A stretch of 64,000 nt of DNA, taken from positions 2,379,501-2,443,500 of the forward strand of contig NZ_CP106753.1 of NCBI RefSeq assembly GCF_025642115.1, written 5' to 3'. Every line of letters begins with the position of its first letter. Position 1 is the stretch's first letter. The notes below the pieces were generated by a model that saw only the letters and a program-made list of their open reading frames with translations, did not search any database and was not told the DNA's origin. This stretch comes from Chitiniphilus purpureus (lineage in GTDB: Bacteria; Pseudomonadota; Gammaproteobacteria; Burkholderiales; Chitinibacteraceae). The translations under genes and the position numbers were made by a program. Shown here piece after piece: positions 1 through 9,279 of this stretch.

Positions 1-715
1 GGCGCTGCGGGTGCAGACCGAGATCTCGATGCTCGACAACGACGCGCTGGCATTGCAGCTCGCCGCCGCGCAGGCCCGCGCCAACCTTGCCGCGCTGCTC
101 AATCTGGCGCCCGAGGCGCTGACCGGCACGCCGCAGGCGCTGGATGAGGCCGGCCTGCCCGAGGCGTCCCAGGATTGGCTGGACGTGGCGCGCATGCGCA
201 ATCCCGAGCTGTTGGCGGCACGCCAGGCCGCGCAGGCCGCGCAGGGCCAGCTGGATCTGGCGCGGCGGAACAAGCTGCCCGGCCTCAACCTGACGGTCTC
301 GGCCTACCAGATGGGCAGCCAGATCACCAGTTACGGCCTGATGCTCGAATTCCAGCTGCCGTTGCAGCAGGGTGCGCGCAACGCCGAGCAGGCCGAAGCG
401 CTGGCGATGCAGCGGCGCGCCCGTGCGGCGGAGGCGGCGCAACTGCGGCAGCTGGAGCGCGAGATCAACCAGATGCGCGCCATGCTCGACAACGCCGACC
501 GGCAGATCGTGCTGTTCGACCGCACCGTGCTGCCGCAGGCCGAGCTCACCTTGCAGTCCGCGCTGGCCGGCTACAGCGCCGGCAAAGGCGAATTCGCCGC
601 GCTGCTCGAAGCGCAGCAGCAGGTCAAGCGCCTGCGTCAGATGCGGTTGATGGCCGAAGTGGACCGTTTTGCCGCGCTCAATGCCTTGAACCGACTTGTG
701 GGAGCGCAGCAATGA
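1..715 (+). CDS. Outer membrane efflux protein, CusC/TolC family (5' end outside window)
   Basis: The reading frame is open from the first base, so the N-terminus lies upstream and only about the last 237 residues are visible. The visible part is almost entirely long alpha-helical heptad sequence rich in Ala, Gln, Leu and Arg, with a short beta-like stretch (LNLTVSAYQMG) and a final Gly-containing hairpin (AGYSAGKGEF) typical of the second repeat of outer membrane efflux proteins. These trimeric channels span the outer membrane and accept substrate from an RND pump. The stop codon overlaps the start of the next gene (ATGA), so it is translationally coupled to a CusB-like adaptor and a CusA-like pump, which makes a metal-efflux role likely. 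The exact metal is inferred from the neighbours only. Confidence 0.88.
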   Translation, partial: ALRVQTEISMLDNDALALQLAAAQARANLAALLNLAPEALTGTPQALDEAGLPEASQDWLDVARMRNPELLAARQAAQAAQGQLDLARRNKLPGLNLTVSAYQMGSQITSYGLMLEFQLPLQQGARNAEQAEALAMQRRARAAEAAQLRQLEREINQMRAMLDNADRQIVLFDRTVLPQAELTLQSALAGYSAGKGEFAALLEAQQQVKRLRQMRLMAEVDRFAALNALNRLVGAQQ

Positions 716-2160
716 ACCGATACAGCCAGATCCTGTCCGGCCTGACCGCGGCCGTCCTCCTTGCCGGCGGTGGCTATTGGCTGGGCCGGCAAGGCGGCGA
801 TGCCGCCCCCGTTGCCGAGCCGGGCGCACGCAAGGTCCTCTACTACCGCAACCCGATGGGCTTGCCCGATACCTCCAAGACGCCCAAGAAGGACCCGATG
901 GGCATGGACTACATCCCGGTCTACGAAGGCGAGCAGACCGCTGCTGGCGACGGCAAGGGCAAGATCGTGTTCTACCGCAACCCGATGGGGCTGCCGGATA
1001 CCTCGCCGACCCCGAAGCAGGACTCGATGGGCATGGACTACATCCCGGTGTACGAGCACGAGCTGACCGGCCCGAACTTCGTGCGCATCAGCCCGGAGAA
1101 GCTCCAGCGGCTGGGGGTGAAGACCGTGCCGGCCAGCCTGCAGGAGGTGGGCGCCGCGGTGCGCGCGGTGGGCCGGATCGAGTTCGACGAACGGGCCACT
1201 GCGACCATCGCGCCGCGCTACGAGGGCTGGGTGGAGCGGCTGGCGGCCAATGCGGTGGGCGACCGGGTGCAGCGCGGGCAGGTGCTGTTCGAGGCGTACA
1301 GCCCGGATATCTACGCAGCGCAGCAGGAGTACCGGCTGGCGCTGGCCGGCGAGCAGCAGCTGGCGCAGGCCAGCGAGGATGCGCGCCAGGGGGCGGCCCG
1401 GCTCGGCGCCAGCAGCCTGTTGCGGCTCAAGCAGTGGGAGGTGCCGGCCGGCGAGATCCGGCGGCTGCAGCAAGGCGGCGAGCCGCGCCGCACCGTGGCG
1501 TTCCATTCGCCGGTGAACGGCGTCATCGTCGAGAAGACCATCCTGCAGGGCGCGCGCTTCATGCCCGGCGACGCGCTGCTGCGGATCGCCGATCTGTCCC
1601 GGGTGTGGCTGCAGCTGGACATCGCCGAGCAGGATCTGGCCCAGGCCCGCGTGGGCAAGGACGTCAGCGTCACGCTCGATGCCTATCCGGGCGAGGTGTT
1701 CACCGGCAAGGTCGACTTCGTCTACCCCACGCTCGATGCCGAGACGCGCACGGCCAAGGTACGGGTGGTGCTGCCCAACCCGGGCAACCGCCTCAAGCCC
1801 GGCCTGTATGCGCAGGCGCTGCTGGCTGGCGGCGCGCAGGGCAAGGCGTTGAGCGTGCCCGATTCGGCACTGATCGATTCGGGCAGGCGCCAGCTGGTGC
1901 TGGTCAGCCTGGGCGAAGGGCGGTTCGAGGCGCGCGAGGTCAAGACCGGCGCGCGCGGCAACGGCCGCATCGCCATTCTTGAAGGGCTGGGCGAGGGCGA
2001 GGCGGTGGCGGTGACCGCCAACTTCCTGATCGACGCCGAGAGCAATCTGAAGGCGGCGGTCAACAGCCTGGGCAGCGCGCCGCAGCCGGCAACGAAAGCG
2101 GCTTCCGCCGCCGCGCCGGCCGCTGCCGCGCATGCCGGCGACCACGGCGGGGGGCACTGA
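712..2160 (+). CDS. cusB: RND efflux periplasmic adaptor, CusB type with two metal-binding domains
   Basis: A 482-residue membrane fusion protein linking the inner membrane pump to the outer membrane channel. The start is the ATG inside the ATGA overlap with the preceding gene. An N-terminal signal/anchor (residues about 8-25) is followed by two copies of a short heavy-metal-binding domain, near residues 43-72 and 86-114. Both contain YRNPMGLPDTS and MGMDYIPVYE, the Met-rich form seen in Cu/Ag adaptors. Then follow the usual barrel-sandwich and hairpin regions (about residues 120-420) and a C-terminal tail rich in Ala ending in a His/Gly motif (HAGDHGGGH) that could bind metal. The domain is normally single or absent, so the tandem copy is worth noting. 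Copper or silver as substrate is inferred from the motif and from the CusA-like partner. Confidence 0.9.
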   Translation: MNRYSQILSGLTAAVLLAGGGYWLGRQGGDAAPVAEPGARKVLYYRNPMGLPDTSKTPKKDPMGMDYIPVYEGEQTAAGDGKGKIVFYRNPMGLPDTSPTPKQDSMGMDYIPVYEHELTGPNFVRISPEKLQRLGVKTVPASLQEVGAAVRAVGRIEFDERATATIAPRYEGWVERLAANAVGDRVQRGQVLFEAYSPDIYAAQQEYRLALAGEQQLAQASEDARQGAARLGASSLLRLKQWEVPAGEIRRLQQGGEPRRTVAFHSPVNGVIVEKTILQGARFMPGDALLRIADLSRVWLQLDIAEQDLAQARVGKDVSVTLDAYPGEVFTGKVDFVYPTLDAETRTAKVRVVLPNPGNRLKPGLYAQALLAGGAQGKALSVPDSALIDSGRRQLVLVSLGEGRFEAREVKTGARGNGRIAILEGLGEGEAVAVTANFLIDAESNLKAAVNSLGSAPQPATKAASAAAPAAAAHAGDHGGGH

Positions 2161-2162
2161 TC

Positions 2163-5100
2163 ATGCTCGAACACATCATTGCGTGGTCGCTGCGCAACCG
2201 CTTTCTGGTGCTGCTGCTGACGCTGTTGCTGATCGTCGCGGGCGGCTATGCGCTCAAGCGGACGCCGCTCGATGCGCTGCCGGATCTGTCGGATACCCAG
2301 GTGATCGTGTACACCGAGTACGGTGGGCAGGGGCCGCAGGTGGTGGAGGACCAGGTGACCTATCCGCTGGTCACCGCCATGCTGGCGGTGCCCAAGGCCA
2401 GGGTGGTACGCGGCTTTTCGTTCTTCGGCGCCTCGTTCGTCTATGTGATCTTCGAAGACAACGTCGACCTCTACTGGGCGCGCTCGCGGGTGCTCGAATA
2501 CCTCAACGGCGCCAGCGGCAAGCTGCCCAAGGGGGTCTCGCCCAGCCTGGGCCCGGATGCGACCGGGGTGGGCTGGGTCTACCAGTATGCGTTGCAATCC
2601 AAGCAGCTGGATCTGGCCGAACAGCGCACAGTGCAGGACTGGTTCCTGCGCTACCAGCTGACCAAGGCGCAGGGCGTGGCCGAAGTGGCCGGAGTCGGCG
2701 GCTTCGTCAAGCAGTACCAGGTCACGGTCGATCCGGTGAAGCTGCGCGCCTACGGCATCCCGCTGATGGCGGTGAATGAGGCGATCCGGCGCAGCAACCA
2801 GGACGTGGGCGGCCGGGTGGTGGAGATGGCCGAGACCGAATACATGGTGCGCGGCAAGGGCTATCTCACCGGACCGGACGACCTGCGGCGCATCGTGCTC
2901 AAGGCCAAGGACGGCACCCCGGTGCTGCTGCAGGACGTGGCGCGGGTGGAGATCGGCGCCGACGAGCGCCGTGGACTGGCCGAGCTGAACGGCGAAGGCG
3001 AGGCGGTGGGCGGGGTGGCGATGGCGCGGGTGGGCGAGAACGCGCTCGACGTGATCGGCAATGTCAAGGCCAAGCTCGCCGAGCTGCAGGCCGCGCTGCC
3101 CGAAGGGCTGAGCATCGTGCCGGTCTATGACCGCGCCGAGCTGATCGACCGCGCCATCGATACGCTCAAGGCCACCTTGCTCGAGGAAAGCCTGATCGTG
3201 GCGCTGGTGTGTGCGGTGTTCCTGCTGCACGCGCGCAGTGCGCTGGTGGCCATCCTGACCTTGCCGCTGGGGGTGCTGTTCGCCTTCCTGGGCATGCGTG
3301 CGCTGGGGGTGAGCGCCAACATCATGAGCCTGGGCGGCATCGCCATCGCGATCGGTGCCATGGTCGACGCCGCTATCGTGATGATCGAGAACGCGCACAA
3401 GCACCTGGAGCGGGCGCCGCCCGGGGCCGACCGCTCCCGCGTCATCTTCGACGCCTGCAAGGAAGTGGGCCCGGCGCTGTTCTTCTCGCTGCTGATCATC
3501 ACGGTGTCGTTCCTGCCGGTGTTCACGCTGGAAGCACAGGAAGGACGCATGTTCCACCCGCTGGCCTTCACCAAGACCTTCTCGATGGCCGGTGCCGCCA
3601 TCCTGTCGATCACGCTGGTGCCGGTGCTGATGCTGATCTTCGTGCGCGGCAAGATCCTGCCCGAGCACAGGAACCCGGTGAACCGCGCGCTGATCTGGGC
3701 GTACCGGCCCTTCATCCACTGGGTGCTGCGCCGCAAGAAGCTGACCGTGGCGCTGGCACTGGCGGTCCTGGCGCTGAGCTGGTGGCCGTTCTCCAAGGTG
3801 GGCAGCGAATTCATGCCGGTGCTCAACGAAGGCTCGCTGCTCTATATGCCGGCCTCGTTGCCCGGCATGTCGGTGACCAAGGCGGCCGAGGTGATGCAGA
3901 CGCAGAACCGCATCATCAAAAGCTTCCCGGAAGTCGCCTCGGTGTTCGGCAAGGCCGGCCGCTTCAATTCGGCGACCGATCCGGCACCGATCGAAATGTT
4001 CGAGACGGTGATCAACCTCAGGCCGCAAAGCGAGTGGCGCCCAGGCATGACTATGGACAAGCTGATTGCCGAGCTGGACCAGGCGGTGCAGATCCCTGGT
4101 GTCTCCAATGCCTGGACCATGCCGATCAAGGCACGGCTGGACATGCTCTCGACCGGGATACGCACGCCGATCGGCATCAAGGTCTACGGCCGCGATCTGG
4201 CCCAGATCGAACGCACCGCGCGCGAGATCGAAACGGTGGTGCGGCGTGTGCCCGGTACCACCAGTGCCTTTGCCGAGCGCCTGACCGGGGGCTTCTATCT
4301 GACCATCGAACCCGACCGCAACAAGCTGGCACGCTACGGCCTGCAGGTCTCGGATGTGCAGGACGTGATCGCCTCCGCGCTGGGTGGCGAGATGGCCACG
4401 CTGACGGTGGAAGGGCGCGAGCGCTTCGGCGTCTCGGTGCGCTACCCGCGCGAGCTGCGCAGCGATCCGCAAACGATCGCCCGCGAAGTGCTGGTGCCGG
4501 CGATGGGCGGCGCGAGCATGATTCCGCTGGGGCAACTGGCGGACATCCGCATCGAAAAGGGCACCCCGGGCATCCGTACCGAGAACGGCCTGCTGACCGC
4601 GTACATCTATGTGGACATCCGCGACCGCGACATCGGCGGCTACGTCGAGCAGGCGCGTCGCGCCGTGGCCAAGGAGGTCAAGTTCGCGCCGGGCTACTAC
4701 GCGGTGTGGAGCGGCCAGTTCGAGTACATGGAACGGGCGATGCAGAAGATGAAGATCGTGATCCCGGCCACGCTCCTGATCATCTTCCTGCTGCTGTACC
4801 TCAACTTCCGGCGGCTGACCGAAAGCCTGATCGTGATGCTGTCGGTGCCGTTCTCGCTGGTGGGCGGGATCTGGCTGCTGTGGCTGTTGGGCTACAACCT
4901 GTCGGTGGCGGTATGGGTGGGCTTTATCGCGCTGGCGGGAGTGGCGGCCGAGACCGGGGTAGTGATGCTGATCTACCTTGACCATGCGTGGCAGGCGATC
5001 CAGGCGCGGCGCGCCGCACAGGGCCAGCCGGTGTCGGCGGCGGATCTGTACCAAGCCATTGTCGAAGGTGCGGTCGAGCGGGTACGCCCGAAGATGATGA

Positions 5101-5279
5101 CCGTGGTCGCCATCATGGCCGGCCTGTTGCCCATCATGTGGAGTTCGGGTGCCGGCTCGGAGGTGATGCGGCGGATCGCGGCGCCGATGGTGGGCGGCAT
5201 GGTGTCGTCGACCATCCTGACGCTGCTGGTGATCCCGGCGATCTATGCCTGGGTCAAGGGTCGGGAAATCCGGCGCTGA
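2163..5279 (+). CDS. cusA: Heavy-metal efflux RND transporter, CusA type
   Basis: A 1038-residue inner membrane proton-driven pump of the HME-RND family, starting two bases after the adaptor. The N-terminus (MLEHIIAWSLRNRFLV), the GAMVDAAIVMIENAHK segment in TM4, and the C-terminal GFIALAGVAAETGVVMLIYL segment are characteristic. Met residues in the periplasmic pore region (MPASLPGM, WRPGMTMDK, RLDMLSTGI) match the Met-relay context of E. coli CusA, which supports Cu(I)/Ag(I) export rather than Zn/Co/Cd export. The gene completes a cusC-cusB-cusA order; no CusF-like chaperone or CusRS regulator is seen within the window. Substrate is an inference from these Met residues. Confidence 0.92.
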   Translation: MLEHIIAWSLRNRFLVLLLTLLLIVAGGYALKRTPLDALPDLSDTQVIVYTEYGGQGPQVVEDQVTYPLVTAMLAVPKARVVRGFSFFGASFVYVIFEDNVDLYWARSRVLEYLNGASGKLPKGVSPSLGPDATGVGWVYQYALQSKQLDLAEQRTVQDWFLRYQLTKAQGVAEVAGVGGFVKQYQVTVDPVKLRAYGIPLMAVNEAIRRSNQDVGGRVVEMAETEYMVRGKGYLTGPDDLRRIVLKAKDGTPVLLQDVARVEIGADERRGLAELNGEGEAVGGVAMARVGENALDVIGNVKAKLAELQAALPEGLSIVPVYDRAELIDRAIDTLKATLLEESLIVALVCAVFLLHARSALVAILTLPLGVLFAFLGMRALGVSANIMSLGGIAIAIGAMVDAAIVMIENAHKHLERAPPGADRSRVIFDACKEVGPALFFSLLIITVSFLPVFTLEAQEGRMFHPLAFTKTFSMAGAAILSITLVPVLMLIFVRGKILPEHRNPVNRALIWAYRPFIHWVLRRKKLTVALALAVLALSWWPFSKVGSEFMPVLNEGSLLYMPASLPGMSVTKAAEVMQTQNRIIKSFPEVASVFGKAGRFNSATDPAPIEMFETVINLRPQSEWRPGMTMDKLIAELDQAVQIPGVSNAWTMPIKARLDMLSTGIRTPIGIKVYGRDLAQIERTAREIETVVRRVPGTTSAFAERLTGGFYLTIEPDRNKLARYGLQVSDVQDVIASALGGEMATLTVEGRERFGVSVRYPRELRSDPQTIAREVLVPAMGGASMIPLGQLADIRIEKGTPGIRTENGLLTAYIYVDIRDRDIGGYVEQARRAVAKEVKFAPGYYAVWSGQFEYMERAMQKMKIVIPATLLIIFLLLYLNFRRLTESLIVMLSVPFSLVGGIWLLWLLGYNLSVAVWVGFIALAGVAAETGVVMLIYLDHAWQAIQARRAAQGQPVSAADLYQAIVEGAVERVRPKMMTVVAIMAGLLPIMWSSGAGSEVMRRIAAPMVGGMVSSTILTLLVIPAIYAWVKGREIRR

Positions 5280-5299
5280 GCCACAACGTCACGGCGGTG

Positions 5300-5329
5300 G
5301 GCTGCGCCGGGCCTGGGCCCGGCGCAGCC
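5300..5329. terminator. Strong hairpin between convergent cusA and rdgC
   Basis: A perfect 12-bp inverted repeat (GGCTGCGCCGGG at 5300-5311, its complement at 5318-5329) with a six-base loop lies between the stops of two convergent genes. There is no T-run on either strand, so it is a bidirectional terminator-like stem rather than a classic intrinsic terminator. Confidence 0.55.
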
Positions 5330-5346
5330 GCCTGTGGCGGCGGCGT

Positions 5347-6255
5347 TCAGGCCGGCACTTCGCCGCCCAAGGCGTCGATCAGTGTCGGCACCAGCTGACG
5401 CAATTCGCCCACGGTGAGCGCAAGGCCGCTGTCGAACAGCGCGGCCTGGTCGGCCGCGTCCAGCTCCTTCACCGCGTCGGCCAGCACATCGAGCATGGTC
5501 AGGCGCTTGATCTCCAGCTTCTCGGTCAGCTGGAATGCGACGCGGTCCTGCCAGGACAGCGCCACGCGGCTGGCGAGCTTGCCCGCGCCCAGATGCTGCC
5601 GGATCTCGTCGCTGTCCAGCGGCTGGCGGCTGACCCGTGCCACCGCGCCGCCGTCGCCCGGCGCACGCAGCTCGGCATCCTGCCCCAGATCGAACGCGCC
5701 GGCATCGGCGCTTTCCAGCCACAGCGTCATCGCGGTCTGCGGTGTGGTCTGGGTGTCCAGCAGCCGGGTGGGCAGGCTGCCCAGCGCCTCGCGCAACGCC
5801 GAGAGCAACAGCTCGGCACGCGCCGCGGCGCCCGAATCCACCAGCACGAGACCGGCCTGCAGGTCGATCAGCGCGCGTTGCACCCGCGAACGCACGAATG
5901 CCTTGGGCAGCAGCTCCTGCGTGATGCGCTCGCGGATCTCCTTGGTTTCCTTGCGGCCGACCTTGCGGTTCTCCTCGGCCTCGATCTCGGCCACCCGCTC
6001 GTCGGCCAACTGCCTGACCACGCTGCCGGGCAGCAGCTTTTCCTCGGTCTTGAGGGCGACCAGCACTGCATCCTGCTGCGTGTAGGCGAATTGGTCGGGC
6101 GCATGCGGCGCCGGTGGCACCCAGCCCTGGCTGGCCAGATCCTGCGAGCCGCAGGGCTGCCATGGACGCTTGGCCAGCGCTTCGCCGATGCGCTCGCCGG
6201 TCAGGCCGTGGTCGGGGGCGAGGCGGTACAGCTGCAGATTGCGAAACCAGAGCAT
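5347..6255 (-). CDS. rdgC: Recombination-associated protein RdgC
   Basis: A 302-residue protein, the usual RdgC length (E. coli 303). It begins MLWFRNLQLYRL, has the conserved CGSQD near residue 36 and GWVPP near residue 46, and ends in a Gly-Gly-Glu motif (ALGGEVPA). RdgC is a ring-shaped nucleoid-associated DNA-binding protein that modulates RecA and protects against excessive recombination; in Neisseria it affects pilin variation. I chose the ATG at 6255 over longer in-frame alternatives because it restores the family N-terminus and is preceded by AAAAGGA. It stands alone, convergent with cusA. Confidence 0.95.
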   Translation of the reverse strand: MLWFRNLQLYRLAPDHGLTGERIGEALAKRPWQPCGSQDLASQGWVPPAPHAPDQFAYTQQDAVLVALKTEEKLLPGSVVRQLADERVAEIEAEENRKVGRKETKEIRERITQELLPKAFVRSRVQRALIDLQAGLVLVDSGAAARAELLLSALREALGSLPTRLLDTQTTPQTAMTLWLESADAGAFDLGQDAELRAPGDGGAVARVSRQPLDSDEIRQHLGAGKLASRVALSWQDRVAFQLTEKLEIKRLTMLDVLADAVKELDAADQAALFDSGLALTVGELRQLVPTLIDALGGEVPA

Positions 6256-6368
6256 GGCAAGGCGGTCCTTTTCAAACGGCCGGCGATTGTAGCGCCGCCG
6301 GGGCACGGCGCCAAACCGCGGCTTGCGATCAACCGTGGGCCGTTCAGCCTGTGCGCGTTGGACAAGTG

Positions 6369-6396
6369 CTTGATCGTGCAGGGCAGTGCGCCCAAT
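6369..6396 (+). promoter_or_regulatory. Candidate sigma-32 heat-shock promoter of hsp20
   Basis: CTTGAT at 6369-6374 and GCCCAATTT starting at 6390 resemble the heat-shock consensus CTTGAA and CCCCATNT, with a 15-base spacer, about 70 bases upstream of the small heat-shock gene. The match is partial and read by eye. Confidence 0.4.
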
Positions 6397-6464
6397 TTGA
6401 ATACGTGAGGCAAGACCGCCCGACGCGGTTTCTCGTGATCATTTTTCAGTAGGAGGCAACCATC

Positions 6465-6902
6465 ATGAATCATCTGGTGAGACGCAATCTGGAAAGCCTG
6501 CTGGACGACCCGCGGCGTACCATGGACGAGCTGGTGCGTGGCTTCTTCGACCGCCCGCTGGGCTTCGAAGGCGCAGGCCAGGTCAGGGTCGATGTCTCGG
6601 AGGACGCCAGCAACTACCTGGTGCATGCCGAGCTGCCGGGGGTGGCCAAGGAGGACATCGATGTGCAGATCGACGGCGACCTGGTCTCCATCAGCGCCGA
6701 GGTCAGGCGCACCAGCGAACACAAGGATGGCGACAAGGTGCTGCGCAGCGAGCGCTACTACGGCCGGGTATCGCGCAGCTTCCGGCTGGGCCAGGATATC
6801 GACGAGGGCGGCGCCATCGCGCACTTCGAGAATGGCGTCTTGTCGCTGACACTGCCCAAGAAGCCGCTGGAGCAGGGCCGGCGCCGGCTGCAGATCCAGT
6901 AA
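6465..6902 (+). CDS. Small heat-shock protein, Hsp20/alpha-crystallin family
   Basis: A 145-residue chaperone. The alpha-crystallin domain runs from about residue 40 (VRVDVSEDASNYLVHAELPGV) to residue 130 and contains the family signature AHFENGVLSLTLPKK, followed by a short C-terminal extension. Such proteins form oligomers that hold unfolding proteins in a refoldable state. A strong ribosome binding site (AGGAGG, 6451-6456) precedes the ATG. The C-terminal I-x-I anchoring motif appears only as LQIQ. A plausible heat-shock promoter lies upstream, and a hairpin follows the stop, so it is probably a single-gene unit. Confidence 0.93.
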   Translation: MNHLVRRNLESLLDDPRRTMDELVRGFFDRPLGFEGAGQVRVDVSEDASNYLVHAELPGVAKEDIDVQIDGDLVSISAEVRRTSEHKDGDKVLRSERYYGRVSRSFRLGQDIDEGGAIAHFENGVLSLTLPKKPLEQGRRRLQIQ

Positions 6903-6925
6903 CCCCTGACACACGCTCCATCCAC

Positions 6926-6947
6926 ACGGGCCGGCGACGGCCCGTTT
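6926..6947 (+). terminator. Weak intrinsic terminator after hsp20
   Basis: An 8-bp perfect stem (ACGGGCCG / CGGCCCGT) with a GCGA loop is followed by only three T residues, 24 bases after the hsp20 stop. Confidence 0.5.
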
Positions 6948-7090
6948 GCATGGACAGTGGCGCTGCATGGCGGAGCCGGCGGTACAGCGAAGCCAGCGGC
7001 GCTGCGGCATGCGCCGTCCCGCCCCGGTACGCGCCTGCGCAGCCATAGGCTGTGCGTCACCGTCGGTTCTCCGCCACGCGGGCGCGCCAG

Positions 7091-7109
7091 TTGAGAACGA
7101 TTGTCAAAC
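7091..7109. promoter_or_regulatory. Candidate Fur box upstream of fbpA
   Basis: The sequence TTGAGAACGATTGTCAAAC resembles the Fur consensus GATAATGATAATCATTATC (GAGAA-GATTGTCA core). It lies about 50 bases upstream of the chosen fbpA start, where an iron-responsive operator would be expected. Judged by eye, not scored with a matrix. Confidence 0.5.
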
Positions 7110-7159
7110 TCGGTACATTGTCGGTCTACCTTCAACTGCCGCTTTGGGAGTGTCCTATC

Positions 7160-8152
7160 GTGTCCCGTTTTGTCTTCGTGCCGCTGTTTGCCGCCCTGGT
7201 TGCCGGGTTCGCCCAGGCCGAGTCGGTCACCGTCTATTCCGCGCGCAACGAACAGCTGATCAAGCCGCTGTTCGACGCCTTCACCAAGGAAACCGGCATC
7301 GATATCAAGCTCCTGACCGACAAGGAAGGCCCGCTGATGGAGCGGCTCAAGGCCGAAGGCAGGAATTCCCCGGCGGACGTGCTGATCACGGTGGACGCGG
7401 GCAACCTGTGGCAGGCGGCAAACCTGGGCCTGCTGCAGCCGACCCGGTCGACGGTGCTCGACGCCAATGTGCCGGCACACCTGCGCGACCCGCAAGGGCA
7501 GTGGTTCGGTCTGTCGCAACGGGTGCGCACACTGTTCTACAACCCGACGCTGGTCAAGCCGGGCGAATTGTCCACCTACGAGGATCTGGCCAACCCGAAG
7601 TGGAAGGGCAAGCTGTGCCTGCGTACTTCGAAGAAGGTCTACAACCAGTCGCTGGTCGCGATGCTGATCGCCCAGCACGGCGAAGCCAAGACCGAGCAGA
7701 TCGTGCGCGGTTGGGTGGCCAACCTGGCCACCGACGTATTCGCCGACGATACCAAGATGCTGGAGGCCATTGCCGCCGGCCAGTGTGCGGTCGGGGTCGC
7801 CAACAGCTACTACTATGGCCGCATCGTGGACAAGAAGGCCGATTTCCCGGTCAGGATCTTCTGGGCCAACCAGGGCGCGGAAGGCGTGCACGTCAATGTC
7901 TCGGGCGCCGGCGTGGCCAAGTTCGCCAAGAATCAGAAAGGCGCCGTACGCCTGATCGAATGGCTCTCGTCGGACAAGGCGCAGAACCTGTACGCCACCA
8001 AGGACTTCGAATACCCGGTCAATCCCAAGGTCAAACCTGATGGGCTCGTGGCCGGCTGGGGCAGCTTCAAGCCCAATCCGATCAACGTATCCAAGGCCGG
8101 GGAACTGCAGGCCAAGGCGACGCAGCTGATGGACCGCGCCGGCTACAAATAA
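7160..8152 (+). CDS. fbpA: Iron(III) ABC transporter substrate-binding protein
   Basis: A 330-residue periplasmic ferric-iron binding protein of the FbpA/FutA type. I chose the GTG at 7160 because it is preceded by GGGAG with nine-base spacing and gives a clean signal peptide ([19 protein letters not shown]) ending just before [11 protein letters not shown], the conserved first strand of the family. Motifs include [22 protein letters not shown], and NSYYYGRI, the last containing the Tyr residues that coordinate iron in FbpA. The matching permease and ATPase are not adjacent but lie 2.7 kb downstream. A Fur-like site upstream fits iron repression. Confidence 0.92.
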   Translation: MSRFVFVPLFAALVAGFAQAESVTVYSARNEQLIKPLFDAFTKETGIDIKLLTDKEGPLMERLKAEGRNSPADVLITVDAGNLWQAANLGLLQPTRSTVLDANVPAHLRDPQGQWFGLSQRVRTLFYNPTLVKPGELSTYEDLANPKWKGKLCLRTSKKVYNQSLVAMLIAQHGEAKTEQIVRGWVANLATDVFADDTKMLEAIAAGQCAVGVANSYYYGRIVDKKADFPVRIFWANQGAEGVHVNVSGAGVAKFAKNQKGAVRLIEWLSSDKAQNLYATKDFEYPVNPKVKPDGLVAGWGSFKPNPINVSKAGELQAKATQLMDRAGYK

Positions 8153-8215
8153 GCCACATCCCGCGTCGGCATGCGCGTGCCGCGACGCGGCTGCCGGCCC
8201 GCTCCGGTCCACCAC

Positions 8216-8247
8216 AGCCTGGATTCGTTCCGGGCTGTTGGTTTTTT
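8216..8247 (+). terminator. Intrinsic terminator after fbpA
   Basis: An 8-bp stem (AGCCTGGA 8216-8223, TCCGGGCT 8229-8236, one G-T pair) followed a few bases on by six T residues at 8242-8247. It separates fbpA transcription from the next cassette. Confidence 0.7.
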
Positions 8248-8289
8248 GAAAGTTGCGCTAGGCTGCCTGCAATGACAAGGGGATGCAGC

Positions 8290-9279
8290 GTGGACAGCAG
8301 AAGGCGACTCGAACACTGGCATGCCGCCGGCGCACTCAGTGGCGACGGTTTTGCAACGGCGCTGGCCGAGCTCGGGCTGCGGCCCGATGTGGCGCGCTGG
8401 CGCGTGCTGGCAGCGCGCCTGCTATTGGCCTGCGGCGTGCTGGCGGTGCTGGCGGGCATCATCATGGCGTTCGCTGCCAACTGGCTGGCCTGGCCCCGGC
8501 TCGCGCGTGCGGCGTTGGCCGAGGGGCTGCTGGCGGCGGCACTGGCGGCCGCGTGGCATGGGCGGCGGCATCCCGTACTGCACCGCTGGGCGGTGTTTGC
8601 CATGACGGGTCTCATTGGCGTGGTGCTGGCGGTGATCGGCCAGGCGTACCAGACCGGTGCCGACGCATGGCAGCTGTTTGCGTTGTGGGCGGCATTGGCG
8701 CTGCCCTGGGCGCTGTATGCGCGCTGGCTGCCGTTGTGGCTGCTGTGGTTCGTGGTCGCCACACTGGCATTGACCACCTGGCAGGGGCGAAGCCGGCTGG
8801 AAGTGCTGCTGCTGCTGGGGGCTGACGAACTCAACCTGCCGCTGCTGCTGCTGTGGGGGGCCGGCTGGGGGGCCTGCGCACGCTGGGCGCAGCAGGACTG
8901 GGCCCGGCGCGGGTTGCCGCCGTTGCTTGCACTGGGTCTGACGGCGGGCAGCACACTGCCCGCGTGCGTGGCGCTGGCCGATGGCAGCGCCTCGGTGATC
9001 CTGCCGGATGTGGCGGTGGCCGGTTCGGCGATGGTGGTGGTGCTCTGGGTGGGATGGATCGCGCTGCAGACCTGGCTGGCGTTCCGCCTGCGCAGTCTCA
9101 CGCTGCTGGCGCTGTCGGCCTTCGCCGGCTGGGTGGCGTTGCTGTCGCTGCTGACCAATCTGGGCCGGATGGAAGATATCGTCGTGCTGCTGGCCTTGTT
9201 CGCGGTACTGCTGCTCGCCGGCATCGGCGGGCTGCTGCGCCATTGGCATCGGGCCTGGCAACGGGAGACCAGCGCATGA
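8290..9279 (+). CDS. DUF2157-type polytopic membrane protein
   Basis: About 329 residues. A short soluble N-terminus (RRLEHWHAAGALSGDGFATALAELG) typical of DUF2157 is followed by roughly ten hydrophobic segments. The GTG at 8290 is preferred because AAGGGG sits eight bases upstream; an ATG at 8272 in the same frame is the alternative. It overlaps the next gene (ATGA). The order DUF2157, DUF4401, GDYXXLXY-domain protein is a recurrent conserved gene set of unknown function in proteobacteria, which supports the call, but no biochemical role is known to me. Confidence 0.82.
   Translation: MDSRRRLEHWHAAGALSGDGFATALAELGLRPDVARWRVLAARLLLACGVLAVLAGIIMAFAANWLAWPRLARAALAEGLLAAALAAAWHGRRHPVLHRWAVFAMTGLIGVVLAVIGQAYQTGADAWQLFALWAALALPWALYARWLPLWLLWFVVATLALTTWQGRSRLEVLLLLGADELNLPLLLLWGAGWGACARWAQQDWARRGLPPLLALGLTAGSTLPACVALADGSASVILPDVAVAGSAMVVVLWVGWIALQTWLAFRLRSLTLLALSAFAGWVALLSLLTNLGRMEDIVVLLALFAVLLLAGIGGLLRHWHRAWQRETSA

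Noticed and set aside
1722..5054. Minus-strand open frame of 1110 codons opposite cusA
   Set aside because: High-GC shadow: His/Arg/Gln-rich with no family features, fully overlapping a clear RND pump.
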